From positions 62,001 through 126,000 of the forward strand of contig NZ_JACVVE010000009.1 in the NCBI RefSeq assembly GCF_016648105.1: a stretch of DNA of 64,000 nucleotides. Reading direction: 5' to 3'. The position numbers were made by a program, and so were the translations under genes. The notes under the pieces are model-generated. The model was given only the letters and a program-made list of their open reading frames with translations, did not search any database and was not told the DNA's origin. The DNA is from Pseudomonas sp. S31 (lineage in GTDB: Bacteria > Pseudomonadota > Gammaproteobacteria > Pseudomonadales > Pseudomonadaceae). Shown in pieces: positions 56,365 through 64,000 of this stretch. Numbering within the stretch: position 1 is the stretch's first letter; every line of letters begins with the position of its first letter.

Positions 56365-56706
56365 TCAGAAAATCAGTACGTAGGTCTTGCGCACGGTCTC
56401 CTGGATGTTCCAGGTGCCGGTGCTATTGGCCGGTAGCATCAATGCGTCTCCGGCTTCTATGAACAGGGTTTCGCCACCGTCGGGGGTGAAGGTGCAGCGG
56501 CCCTTGATGAAATGGCAGAACTCCTGTTGCTCGATCTGCCGTCGCCAGCGCCCGGGGGTGCACTCCCAGATGCCGGTCTCGACCCCGTCGCTGCGCTCCA
56601 CGCAGGTGACCGAGGTGACCGCCACGGGCTCGCCGAGCGGTACCGCGACCGGGTTGCTGCTGTCCAGGACGGCGCTGGCTGTGTGTTTGAACTGGGTGAT
56701 GCTCAT
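56365..56706 (-). CDS. Small cupin-domain protein (DUF861/EutQ-like)
   Basis: A 113-residue single-domain cupin: GIWECTPGRWRRQ, EFCHFIKGRCTFTPDGGE and FIEAGDALMLPANSTGTW are the two cupin motifs. Metal-binding His residues are fewer than in classical cupins (one in FCHFIKG). Lies 31 bases downstream of the FAD oxidoreductase and 52 before the binding protein. Often found beside amine oxidoreductases; exact role unknown. Confidence 0.8.
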   Translation of the reverse strand: MSITQFKHTASAVLDSSNPVAVPLGEPVAVTSVTCVERSDGVETGIWECTPGRWRRQIEQQEFCHFIKGRCTFTPDGGETLFIEAGDALMLPANSTGTWNIQETVRKTYVLIF

Positions 56707-56737
56707 GACCGATAGGTCCTCTGTGGGGAATGGCGAT

Positions 56738-58144
56738 TCAGTGCATGAAACCTTCCATGAAGTCCGCCAGCGAGCTGGCCAGGCGCCGTCGCCAGGGTGG
56801 GCTCGCAGGGTTGGCGAGGGTCCGGTCCTCGTGGACGAAACTCTGGATGATCGCGTTGTAGCCCAACCAGCGGCAGGGCTCTGGCGGCCAGCTGGCCAGG
56901 CTCGAAACCGGGCGGTTGTCGAGCACCCAGGGTTGCGCGGTCAGCTCGTTATGCTGGTTGAGGATCAGCGCCGCCAAGGTGCGTCCGCCGAGGTTGGTAG
57001 CGCCGACCCCTTCGCCGCCGTAGCCGCCGGCCAGGGCGATGCCACGCTGACGGTCACACAGCATGTGCGGGCGGAAACGCCGGGCCATGCCCAGGTTGCC
57101 GCCCCAGCTATGGGTGATGCGCACGTGCTTCAACTGTGGGAACAGCTCGCTGAACAGGTAGCGGCGCAGCTCGATCTCGTGTTCGTCGAGGTTGAAGTTT
57201 TCCCGCAGTCGGCCGCCGAAGCGATAGCCGCCGCGGGCGCCGAACACCAGGCGGTTGTCGGCGGTGCGCTGGCCGTAGGTGACCTGGCGGCTGCTTTCAC
57301 TGAACGCCTGGCCTTGGGCAAGGCCGATCTGTTCCCAGGTGGTTTGTGGCAGTGGCTCGGTGGCCACCAGCAGGCTCTGCACCGGCAACTGGTGCTTGCC
57401 CAGTGGCGGTAGGCTGGCGGCATAACCTTCGACTGCGGGCACCACCCACTGGCAGTGGATGCGCGCCAGGGGCGAGCGGACTTCGCCGGGCTGCCAGTCG
57501 ATGGCAGGGGTGTTTTCATAGATGGGCACGCCAAGTGCTTCCACCGTCCGGGCCAGGCCACGGGTCAACTTGGCCGGGTGGATGGTCGCCGTGTGTGGGC
57601 TGTAGATGGCGCCGTAGGCATTGCTGACCCGCAGTTGCGCATCCAGTTGTTCCGGGCGCAGCCAGCGGTAGTCATCCTCTGTCATGCCTTGGCGATACAG
57701 GTCGTCGAGGTAGGCGCGCAGGCTGCGCTCCTGCTCCGGGTAGCGCGCGGCGCAGTACAGCACGCCCCCTTTGCGGTAGTCGCAGTCGATGCCCTCGCGC
57801 CGCAGCACGTCGTCGACTTCATCGGGAATGCCGTGCAGCAGGTCGATGCTGGCACGGCGCTGTTGCGGCGACAGGCTGGCGAGCAGGCGGTCCTCGCCGA
57901 GCAGGTTGCCCATCAGCCAGCCGCCGTTACGCCCCGAGGCGCCGAAGCCGGCGATGTTGGCTTCGATCACCACGATGCTCAGCTGTGGCGCCTGGCGCTT
58001 GAGGTAGTAGGCGGTCCATAGGCCGGTGTAGCCGGCGCCGATGATGCACACGTCGACGTCGAGATCCTGGCACAAGGCTGGGCGTGCGCACAGCGGCTCG
58101 TCGAGCTGGTCCATCCACAGGCTGAGAGTGCGCAGGGCTTGCAT
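56738..58144 (-). CDS. FAD-dependent amine oxidoreductase (DAO family, PuuB-like)
   Basis: A 468-residue flavoprotein. N-terminal dinucleotide fold VCIIGAGYTGLWTAYYL (about 32-48), then SGRNGGWLMG, and near the C-terminus GGYGGEGVGATNLGGR closing the FAD site. This is the gamma-glutamylputrescine oxidase/glycine oxidase class of the DAO family. The C-terminal 70 residues carry an extra segment. Located between an AraC regulator and a PotF-like gene, it probably oxidises an imported amine. The exact substrate is an inference. Confidence 0.85.
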   Translation of the reverse strand: MQALRTLSLWMDQLDEPLCARPALCQDLDVDVCIIGAGYTGLWTAYYLKRQAPQLSIVVIEANIAGFGASGRNGGWLMGNLLGEDRLLASLSPQQRRASIDLLHGIPDEVDDVLRREGIDCDYRKGGVLYCAARYPEQERSLRAYLDDLYRQGMTEDDYRWLRPEQLDAQLRVSNAYGAIYSPHTATIHPAKLTRGLARTVEALGVPIYENTPAIDWQPGEVRSPLARIHCQWVVPAVEGYAASLPPLGKHQLPVQSLLVATEPLPQTTWEQIGLAQGQAFSESSRQVTYGQRTADNRLVFGARGGYRFGGRLRENFNLDEHEIELRRYLFSELFPQLKHVRITHSWGGNLGMARRFRPHMLCDRQRGIALAGGYGGEGVGATNLGGRTLAALILNQHNELTAQPWVLDNRPVSSLASWPPEPCRWLGYNAIIQSFVHEDRTLANPASPPWRRRLASSLADFMEGFMH

Positions 58145-58210
58145 CGAGGGGGTGGCTCCACATCCGTCAGGGTCTGTGGACGATGCTAGTGGTTTCGGCC
58201 TGAGGGTGTC

Positions 58211-59020
58211 CTACGTGCGTGCACGCAGGGAAATTTCCCGCAGGTAAGCCTTGGGTGTCAGCCCGGTGTATTCGCGGAAGCACTTGTAGAACGCCGACAG
58301 GGAGTTGAAACCGGCGTTGAAGGCCAGGTCGTCGATCGGCGCTGCGACGCTGTCATCGTCAAGGCTGGCCAGCAGATGCTGCAGGCGTGCCTGGTTGACG
58401 TAGCGGTAGAAGCTCTGGCCGAGCACCTGGTTGAGGAGGTAGGAGATCTGGTTGCGGCTGTAGCCGCTGGCGTCGGCCACCTGTTGCAGGTCCAGGTCTG
58501 GGTCGAGGTAGGGGCGCTGGCGCTGGAAGTAGTGCTCCAGGTCCTGGGCCATGGTCGACAATTGCCGAGGCGACAGTCCCAGGCGGCTGGTGGCTGGACG
58601 TGGGCCGCGGTCGGCCCTGCCGGGGGCGTTGCCGCGGACCAGGGTGGCGTACTCGTTGACCCGCCAGATCAGGCCGTCCTTCACGGTGATTGCCTCGCTG
58701 GACTGGAACGCCACCAGGCCTTCGCCACCCTGCACCGTGACTTGGTACTGGATGAACGCGGTGCAGCCGTCCACGCGGATGCGGTCGCTGTGAACGATGT
58801 CCTCACCGGCTTCATGGGGCAGGCAGGCGCGCACGTAGTCGCGCAGCTCGTGGTAGCCGAGCACGCGGTCCTGGAAGAAGTCGTGGTATTGCACGTCGGG
58901 GTGATACAGCGCCATTACGCCATCGAGGTCGCGACGCTTCCAGCACAGGTGGTAGCGGGTCACGGTTGCCTGGGTCAGGGGTGTCTGGGCGGCGTCGTCG
59001 CGCGCAGCTAATGCATTCAT
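58211..59020 (-). CDS. AraC-family regulator fused to a SnoaL/NTF2-like domain
   Basis: A 269-residue regulator. Residues about 15-125 look like a SnoaL/NTF2-fold (YHLCWKRRDLDGVMALYHPDVQYHDFF, then a cone-shaped ligand pocket). The C-terminal AraC domain has DLQQVADASGYSRNQISYLLNQ and IDDLAFNAGFNSLSAFYKCFREYTGLTPKAY. The ligand domain is unusual for AraC proteins, which mostly carry a cupin. The ATG at 59020 is preferred to a TTG at 59053, though its GAGG is 13 bases away. It probably controls the adjacent amine cluster on the same strand. Confidence 0.82.
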   Translation of the reverse strand: MNALAARDDAAQTPLTQATVTRYHLCWKRRDLDGVMALYHPDVQYHDFFQDRVLGYHELRDYVRACLPHEAGEDIVHSDRIRVDGCTAFIQYQVTVQGGEGLVAFQSSEAITVKDGLIWRVNEYATLVRGNAPGRADRGPRPATSRLGLSPRQLSTMAQDLEHYFQRQRPYLDPDLDLQQVADASGYSRNQISYLLNQVLGQSFYRYVNQARLQHLLASLDDDSVAAPIDDLAFNAGFNSLSAFYKCFREYTGLTPKAYLREISLRART

Positions 59021-59240
59021 GACGGGTATGGTGCCTCGGGCTTTGAGGGCCAAGCAAGGCGAAGGTATTGCAGAAGGCCATGCCCTGCACGAGCCGATCT
59101 GGCATTTTGCATGGTCATCAGAATCCTCCTACAAGCTAAACCATTGTTTTTGTTGGAAGTCATGTTTTGTCACATCTGGCACAGCCCGTGCACCTTCACC
59201 TTTGCAAACGGACTTCCCCACCAACAATAGGCGCTCGATC

Positions 59241-60137
59241 ATGATTACAACTGCCGAATATCCAACCAATGAACCCAACCGATCCGGGGTATCGTGGGCG
59301 GCCATTTTCGCCGGTGCTGCTGCAGCGGCGGCGTTGTCGCTGATCCTCGTGGTACTGGGCAGTGGCTTGGGCTTTGCCGCTACCTCGCCGTGGGCCGACG
59401 AGGGCGCTAGCGCCAAAGCCTTGGGCATCTCCACCATCGTCTGGCTACTGCTCACCCAGATTATCGCCTCCGGGTTGGGCGGCTATATTGCCGGCCGACT
59501 GCGGGTGAAATGGGCCAATCTGCATGGTGATGAAGTGTATTTCCGCGACACCGCCCATGGCTTCCTGGCATGGGCTGTGGCGACCCTGGTGGCGGCCATG
59601 CTGGTGCTGGGCACTGCGGGCAACCTGATAGGCGCTGGCGCCAGCGCAGCTTCGCAGGCGGCAACGGTCAGCGCTGCCGCAGGCGGGGCAGCAGCAGCGG
59701 GTGACGACAGCAACTCGATGGGTTACTTCGTCGACAGCCTGTTCCGGGGTAATGGACCGGCTCCGGTCAGTGACGATGCCGCCAACGGGGTAGCAGCACG
59801 CATTCTGGCTAAGAACGTGGCCGGCGACGCCGCACTGCCAGCCGAAGATCGCGCCTACCTGGCCCAGCTGGTGGCGCAGCGTACCCGCCTGACCCAGCCA
59901 GAAGCCGAAGCACGTGTCGACCAGGTGATTGCACAGGTTCAGCAGCTGAAGCTGGATGCCAAGCAAGCGGCTGACACCGCCGCCAAGGTGGCCGCATGGA
60001 CGGCATTGTGGACCTTCGTCGCGCTGCTGTGTGGTGCCTTCTTCGCCAGCCTCGCAGCGCTGTACGGCGGTCGCCGTCGTGATCAGGTGCAGTGGCTGGA
60101 AGGCGAGCATGTAGCTCATCGAACCATTCAACGTTAA
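59241..60137 (+). CDS. Multi-helix inner-membrane protein, unknown function
   Basis: A 298-residue protein. Helices near residues 18-48 (SWAAIFAGAAAAAALSLILVVLGSGLGF), 60-85 (ISTIVWLLLTQIIASGLGGYIAG), 105-125 (FLAWAVATLVAAMLVLG), and a last one near 250-275 (WTFVALLCGAFFASLAALY). The loop between carries a Gly/Ala-rich part and a helical charged segment. No named family is recognised; similar proteins are annotated 'PhnA-like' or hypothetical. A 24-codon membrane peptide gene follows after 15 bases. Confidence 0.75.
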   Translation: MITTAEYPTNEPNRSGVSWAAIFAGAAAAAALSLILVVLGSGLGFAATSPWADEGASAKALGISTIVWLLLTQIIASGLGGYIAGRLRVKWANLHGDEVYFRDTAHGFLAWAVATLVAAMLVLGTAGNLIGAGASAASQAATVSAAAGGAAAAGDDSNSMGYFVDSLFRGNGPAPVSDDAANGVAARILAKNVAGDAALPAEDRAYLAQLVAQRTRLTQPEAEARVDQVIAQVQQLKLDAKQAADTAAKVAAWTALWTFVALLCGAFFASLAALYGGRRRDQVQWLEGEHVAHRTIQR

Positions 60138-60152
60138 GAAGGAGATACGGAC

Positions 60153-60227
60153 ATGCGCTCGATACTGTTGTGGATGCTTGGGGTGCCGATTCCCGTCATC
60201 ATCTTGATCGCAATTTTCATGCATTAA
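60153..60227 (+). CDS. 24-residue membrane peptide
   Basis: A short frame MRSILLWMLGVPIPVIILIAIFMH with a very strong ribosome-binding site (AAGGAGAT, seven bases before the ATG) and a perfect terminator after it. The hydrophobic core with a central proline pair (VPIPV) suggests a single membrane helix. It lies 15 bases after the membrane protein at 59241-60137, so they are probably one operon, and may interact. Confidence 0.75.
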   Translation: MRSILLWMLGVPIPVIILIAIFMH

Positions 60228-60230
60228 GCA

Positions 60231-60257
60231 AAAAGGGCCGCATCGTGGCCCTTTTGT
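60231..60257 (+). terminator. Intrinsic terminator after the membrane peptide gene
   Basis: AAAAGGGCC (60231-60239) pairs with GGCCCTTTT (60247-60255) around a seven-base loop, with T residues after it. Confidence 0.88.
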
Positions 60258-60416
60258 TGTTTGGAATCATGACCCCTCGGGGAATTGCGCTCGGATGGGT
60301 TGGGCTACGCGCAAGGTTTAGTTTGTATTCCACGACAGCCGTATGACCGGCGTCGTACGCAGGGAGGCATTCAATTGTCTCCGGCTCATAACAACTAAAT
60401 CATGCAGGTGGCAAAT

Positions 60417-60944
60417 ATGTCTGGTATCGAAGAATTTGACGATGGCGAATGGGAAATGCTGAACCCCAATGGTGATTGGGTCATCATGACCGGTGATTTT
60501 GACCCCGAGGCGCCACAGCATTCTGCTTTGCGATTGGCCGGTCGCTTTCGCCGGGTCAAGCGGCCATCGCCCGGTGTCGGCAGCACTCGCACCAAGGGGC
60601 GTTTGCTGAAAGGGGTAGTGTCGAGCGCAGGCAAGGCTTTTCTGGAGCATTTCGTAGCGCCGGTGGCGGTGCAGATCATTGTCGATGAAATTCAGGGAAA
60701 TCGCTTCAAGCATCCTGCCGATAGCCAGAAGAACCCGGATGGTTCGTACCGCTATAAAGATGGGTCCATCGCGACGGATACGGAAATAAAACATCCTGAT
60801 GGTAGTGTGTCGACGCCCGATGGGGTGGTGAAGTACCAGAACCAGGCGAGTTATAACCGAGCCTCCAAAATTGTCACGTTGCCAGATGGCGCCGAAGTGC
60901 AGGGGGAAGTCGACGAGAACGGCCAGTTAGTCGTCAGTCTCTGA
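60417..60944 (+). CDS. Hypothetical protein with PDGS-type repeats
   Basis: A 175-residue protein with no signal peptide or membrane segment that I can name a family for. The N-terminal third is acidic (GIEEFDDGEWEMLNPNGDWVIM), the middle basic (GRFRRVKRPSP), and the last 60 residues carry short repeats PDGSYRYKDGS, PDGSVSTPDG and VTLPDGAEVQGEV. Such turns suggest beta-hairpins. The start is set at 60417, between AGGTGG and the gene. Composition is lower in GC than its neighbours. Function unknown. Confidence 0.6.
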   Translation: MSGIEEFDDGEWEMLNPNGDWVIMTGDFDPEAPQHSALRLAGRFRRVKRPSPGVGSTRTKGRLLKGVVSSAGKAFLEHFVAPVAVQIIVDEIQGNRFKHPADSQKNPDGSYRYKDGSIATDTEIKHPDGSVSTPDGVVKYQNQASYNRASKIVTLPDGAEVQGEVDENGQLVVSL

Positions 60945-60957
60945 GTGATGAATAAAT

Positions 60958-60976
60958 GGGGGCACGCGGTGCCCCC
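60958..60976. terminator. Terminator between the hypothetical gene and dppF
   Basis: GGGGGCAC and GTGCCCCC pair perfectly around GCG (60958-60965 and 60969-60976), followed by GTCTTATT. It lies between converging genes and can end both. Confidence 0.75.
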
Positions 60977-60982
60977 GTCTTA

Positions 60983-61951
60983 TTAGAGAAACTGCTCGGC
61001 GTAATGACATGCCACCTGCCGCGTCCCCACTTTCCGAAACGCCGGTATCTCGCTGGCACAACGCTCGGTGGCATACGGGCAACGTTTGTGAAACGCACAG
61101 CCATCCGGCGGGTTCAGTGGGTTGGGCAGCTCACCGGCAATGCGGATCTTCGGCTTCAGCGGGTCCGGATGAATCGCCGGTGTCGCAGACAGCAAGGCCT
61201 GGGTGTAGGGATGCAGCGGCTTCTCGTAGATGTCCTCCTTCGGCCCCATTTCCGCGGGTCGCCCCAGGTACATCACCAGCACCTGATCGGCCACATGCCG
61301 CACCACTGCCAGGTTGTGCGAGATGAACACGTAGGCGGTGTTGAACTCCTTCTGTAAATCCATGAACAGGTTCAGCACCTGGGCCTGGATCGACACGTCC
61401 AGCGCCGAGGTCGGCTCATCCGCCACCAGCACCTTGGGCTGCAGCATCATCGCCCGGGCCAGGGCGATGCGCTGGCGCTGGCCACCGGAGAACATGTGCG
61501 GATAGCGCTGGTAGTGCTCGGGGCGCAGGCCGACCTGTTCCATCATCTTCTGCACCTTGTCGCGCCGTTCGGCCTTGCTCAGCGAGGTGTTGATCAGCAG
61601 CGGTTCGGCGAGTTGATCACCGATCTTCTGCCGCGGGTTGAGCGAGGCATAGGGGCTCTGGAACACCATCTGCACGTCGCGGCGCAGTTGCTTGCGCTCG
61701 GACTTGCTGGCGCCCTTCACCTCGGTGCCAGCGATTTGCAGCGAGCCGGAAGAGGGCTCTTCGATCAGCGTCAGGGCGCGAGCCAGGGTCGACTTGCCAC
61801 AGCCGGACTCGCCGACCACGGCGAGAGTCTTGCCGGCTTCCAGCTCGAACGACACCCCGTTGAGCGCACGCACCAGGGCATGGCCCTTGAACAACCCACG
61901 GGACACCTCGTAATGGCGGGTCAGCTCCCGCGCGGTGAGTACCACAGCCAT
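60983..61951 (-). CDS. dppF: Dipeptide/oligopeptide ABC transporter ATPase DppF
   Basis: A 322-residue ATPase. Walker A VVGESGCGKST (about 46-56), signature FSGGQRQRIALARA, Walker B VLVADEPTSALDVS, and the C-terminal oligopeptide-type extension with cysteines in CAFHKRCPYATERC, a [4Fe-4S]-like motif seen in Dpp/Opp ATPases. It overlaps dppD by one base (TGATG). Last gene of the dpp operon. Confidence 0.93.
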   Translation of the reverse strand: MAVVLTARELTRHYEVSRGLFKGHALVRALNGVSFELEAGKTLAVVGESGCGKSTLARALTLIEEPSSGSLQIAGTEVKGASKSERKQLRRDVQMVFQSPYASLNPRQKIGDQLAEPLLINTSLSKAERRDKVQKMMEQVGLRPEHYQRYPHMFSGGQRQRIALARAMMLQPKVLVADEPTSALDVSIQAQVLNLFMDLQKEFNTAYVFISHNLAVVRHVADQVLVMYLGRPAEMGPKEDIYEKPLHPYTQALLSATPAIHPDPLKPKIRIAGELPNPLNPPDGCAFHKRCPYATERCASEIPAFRKVGTRQVACHYAEQFL

Positions 61952-62919
61952 CAGGCCACCTCCTGGTTCAGCGGGTAGAAGCAGCGCGCCAGGCTGTGAG
62001 CCTGGGGTTCGAGTGCCGGGCGCTGCTGCCGGCAGTTGTCCTGCACGTAGGGGCAGCGCGGCGACAGCAGGCAGCCCTGGGGCCGGTCGTAGCGGCCGGG
62101 AACGATGCCCGGCAGGGTAGCGAGGCGCTCGGCGCCGATGCTGTGCTCGGGGATCGCCGCCAGCAACGCTTCGCTGTAGGGGTGGGCGGGTATGTCGAAC
62201 AGCTCGGGTACCTGGCCTACCTCCACGGCCTGGCCTGCGTACATCACGCAGACGCGCCGGGCGGTCTCGGCGACCACGGCCAGGTCGTGGGTGATCAGGA
62301 TCAGCGCCATGTTGCGCTCCTGCTGGAGGTTCACCAGCAGCTCCATGATCTGTGCCTGGATGGTCACGTCCAGGGCGGTGGTCGGTTCGTCGGCAATCAG
62401 CAGCCTGGGTTCGCCGGCGATCGCCATGGCGATCGCCACGCGCTGGCTCATGCCGCCGGACAATTGATGCGGGTAGGCCTCCAGACGGCTTTCGGGGGCC
62501 GGGATCTCGACCTTCTTCAGCAGCTCCAGGGCCCGCTGGCGCGCCGCCTTGCCCTTGAGGCCCAGGTGCTGGCGCAGCACCTCCTCGATCTGGAAGCCCA
62601 CGGTATAGCTGGGATTGAGCGCGGTCATCGGGTCCTGGAAGACCATGGCGATGTCCTTGCCGACGATCTTGCGGCGCTGGCGGGCGCTGAGCTTGAGCAT
62701 GTCGGTGCCGTCGAAGCGCAGGGTGTCGGCGGTGATGCGCCCCGGGGCATCGATCAGCCCCATCAGCGCCATCATGGTCACCGACTTGCCCGAACCGGAC
62801 TCGCCGACGATGGCCAGGATCTCGCCGGCATCCACTGCCAGGTCGAGTCCATCGACCACCGGCACGGCATCGGCGTCGCCGAAGCGCACGTTGAGGTTGT
62901 TGATTTGCAACAGTGACAT
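61951..62919 (-). CDS. dppD: Dipeptide/oligopeptide ABC transporter ATPase DppD
   Basis: A 322-residue ATPase paired with DppF. Walker [21 protein letters not shown], signature [14 protein letters not shown], Walker [15 protein letters not shown], and the C-terminal [14 protein letters not shown] cysteine motif. Ten bases after dppC. Confidence 0.93.
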   Translation of the reverse strand: MSLLQINNLNVRFGDADAVPVVDGLDLAVDAGEILAIVGESGSGKSVTMMALMGLIDAPGRITADTLRFDGTDMLKLSARQRRKIVGKDIAMVFQDPMTALNPSYTVGFQIEEVLRQHLGLKGKAARQRALELLKKVEIPAPESRLEAYPHQLSGGMSQRVAIAMAIAGEPRLLIADEPTTALDVTIQAQIMELLVNLQQERNMALILITHDLAVVAETARRVCVMYAGQAVEVGQVPELFDIPAHPYSEALLAAIPEHSIGAERLATLPGIVPGRYDRPQGCLLSPRCPYVQDNCRQQRPALEPQAHSLARCFYPLNQEVA

Positions 62920-62929
62920 GGCGTGCTCC

Positions 62930-63856
62930 TCAGGCGGCGTTCTTGAGTTTCGGGTCCAGCGCGTCGCGCAGGCCGTCGCCCATCAGGTTGATTGCCAGCA
63001 CGCTGAGCAGGATGGTCAGGCCAGGGAGGCTCACCACCCACCAGGCGCGCTCGATGTAGTCACGCGCCGAGGCCAGCATGGTGCCCCATTCCGGGGTCGG
63101 CGGCTGCACACCGAGGCCGAGGAAGCCCAGCGCGGCGGCATCGAGAATCGCCGAGGAGAAGCTCAGGGTGGCCTGCACGATCAGCGGCGCCATGCAGTTG
63201 GGCAGCACGGTCACGAACATCAGCCGGGGCAGCCCGGCACCGGCCAGGCGTGCGGCGGTGACGTAGTCGCGGTTGAGCTCGCCCATCACCGCGGCGCGGG
63301 TCAGGCGCACGTAGGACGGCAGCGACACGATGGCGATGGCGATGACCGTGTTGATCAGGCCAGGGCCGAGGATCGCGACGATGGCCACGGCCAGCAGCAG
63401 CGACGGCAGGGCCAGCATCACGTCCATCAGGCGCATGATCGAGGGGCCGAGCAGACGCGGGAAGAAGCCTGCCAGCAGGCCCAGGAGAATGCCGGGGATC
63501 AGCGACATCACCACCGACGACAGGCCGATCAGCAGCGACAGGCGTGCGCCGGTGATCAAGCGCGAGAGCAGGTCGCGGCCCAGTTCGTCGGTACCCAGCA
63601 CGAACTGCCAGGTGCCTCCTTCGAGCCACACCGGCGGGGTCAGCAGGAAGTCGCGGTATTGTTCGCTCGGGTCGTGCGGCGCCACCCACGGCGCGAACAA
63701 CGCGCAGAACACCACCAGGCACATGAAGGCCAGGCCCAGCACCGCGCCCTTGTTGCGGGCGAAGGCGTGCCAGAATTCCTTGAACGGGGAGGGGTAGAGC
63801 AGACTGGTATCCACCGGCTGGGCCGGCGCGACGGTTTTTACGGTCGGACTGGTCAT
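62930..63856 (-). CDS. dppC: Dipeptide/oligopeptide ABC transporter permease DppC
   Basis: A 308-residue permease. N-terminal cytoplasmic segment, first helix near residues 38-58 ([20 protein letters not shown]), periplasmic loop with [16 protein letters not shown] (the family signature), then five more helices and the EAA loop. Located between dppB and dppD. Confidence 0.93.
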   Translation of the reverse strand: MTSPTVKTVAPAQPVDTSLLYPSPFKEFWHAFARNKGAVLGLAFMCLVVFCALFAPWVAPHDPSEQYRDFLLTPPVWLEGGTWQFVLGTDELGRDLLSRLITGARLSLLIGLSSVVMSLIPGILLGLLAGFFPRLLGPSIMRLMDVMLALPSLLLAVAIVAILGPGLINTVIAIAIVSLPSYVRLTRAAVMGELNRDYVTAARLAGAGLPRLMFVTVLPNCMAPLIVQATLSFSSAILDAAALGFLGLGVQPPTPEWGTMLASARDYIERAWWVVSLPGLTILLSVLAINLMGDGLRDALDPKLKNAA

Positions 63857-63864
63857 GGGAGGCC

Positions 63865-64000
63865 TCAGCGCTGATGACGGATGCGTGGGTTGGCCAGGCC
63901 GTAGAGGATGTCCACGACGAAGTTGACCAGGATGACCAGGCAGGCGATCAGCAGGATGCCGTTCTGGACCACGGGGTAGTCACGGGCGCCGATGGCTTCG
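63865..64000 (-). CDS. dppB: Dipeptide/oligopeptide ABC transporter permease DppB (C-terminal fragment, cut by window edge)
   Basis: The last 44 codons before a TGA at 63867-63865. The peptide EAIGARDYPVVQNGILL then a membrane helix (IACLVILVNFVVDILYG) and ANPRIRHQR matches the end of DppB. Nine bases separate its stop from the dppC ATG at 63856. The rest lies outside the window. Confidence 0.9.
   Translation of the reverse strand, partial: EAIGARDYPVVQNGILLIACLVILVNFVVDILYGLANPRIRHQR

Overview
The window is a chromosomal segment of a Pseudomonas, most likely of the P. putida group. Three things point there: high-GC genes in the order queA-tgt-yajC-secD-secF, suhB/trmJ-cysE-isc, ndk-rlmN-pilF-rodZ-ispG-hisS-yfgM-bamB-der and prfC; many inverted pairs of the REP sequence with core GCGGGTAAACCCGCTCCTAC; and several TonB/Fur iron-uptake loci. 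The assignment comes from recalled gene order and repeat type, not from a database search.

Layout. 1-1830: start of an iron-type ECF sigma factor (cut by the window edge), a sugar acetyltransferase, a small unknown protein and a small membrane protein resembling the end of a K+ channel. 1931-10268: a genomic island of about 8.3 kb inserted in the 3' end of tRNA-Leu(CAA), bounded by a 15-bp direct repeat. It holds a tyrosine integrase next to the tRNA, a second tyrosine recombinase with a small partner gene, two tandem paralogous small ORFs, and an AT-rich module of a large serine recombinase translationally coupled to two ParB/RepB-like proteins, with a divergent HTH regulator. 10447-15851: queuosine synthesis (queA, tgt) and Sec accessory genes (yajC, secD, secF). 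15971-19201: glycine-zipper protein, suhB, trmJ, cysE. 19311-24920: isc iron-sulfur operon behind a good IscR type-1 site. 25010-34235: ndk and the rlmN-to-der housekeeping cluster. 34384-36311: aminotransferase and omega-amidase-like pair. 36420-42969: iron locus with a PepSY/flavodoxin reductase, a TonB siderophore receptor, a PiuC-type hydroxylase and a Sel1 protein, with Fur-like boxes. 43142-44305: basic amino acid decarboxylase. 44812-48818: fecI-fecR-fecA type surface-signalling system. 48906-52344: OpuC-type betaine/choline/carnitine ABC transporter. 52748-53429: HigBA-like toxin-antitoxin pair. 53532-55115: prfC. 55233-59020: probable polyamine cluster (binding protein, cupin, FAD oxidoreductase, AraC regulator). 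59241-60944: membrane protein, a 24-residue membrane peptide and an unknown protein. 60983-64000: dppBCDF-type peptide transporter, with dppB cut by the window edge.

How the parts work together. The core is ordinary housekeeping: Fe-S cluster assembly, tRNA modification, outer-membrane assembly and Sec export. The isc operon supplies clusters that ispG and rlmN need. The iron loci (partial FecI, PiuA/PiuC-like receptor and hydroxylase, FecIRA) share Fur-like sites. The only strongly accessory region is the tRNA-Leu island. Its recombinase-ParB-ParB module, its paired small ORFs and its two long perfect hairpins are the least explained features here.
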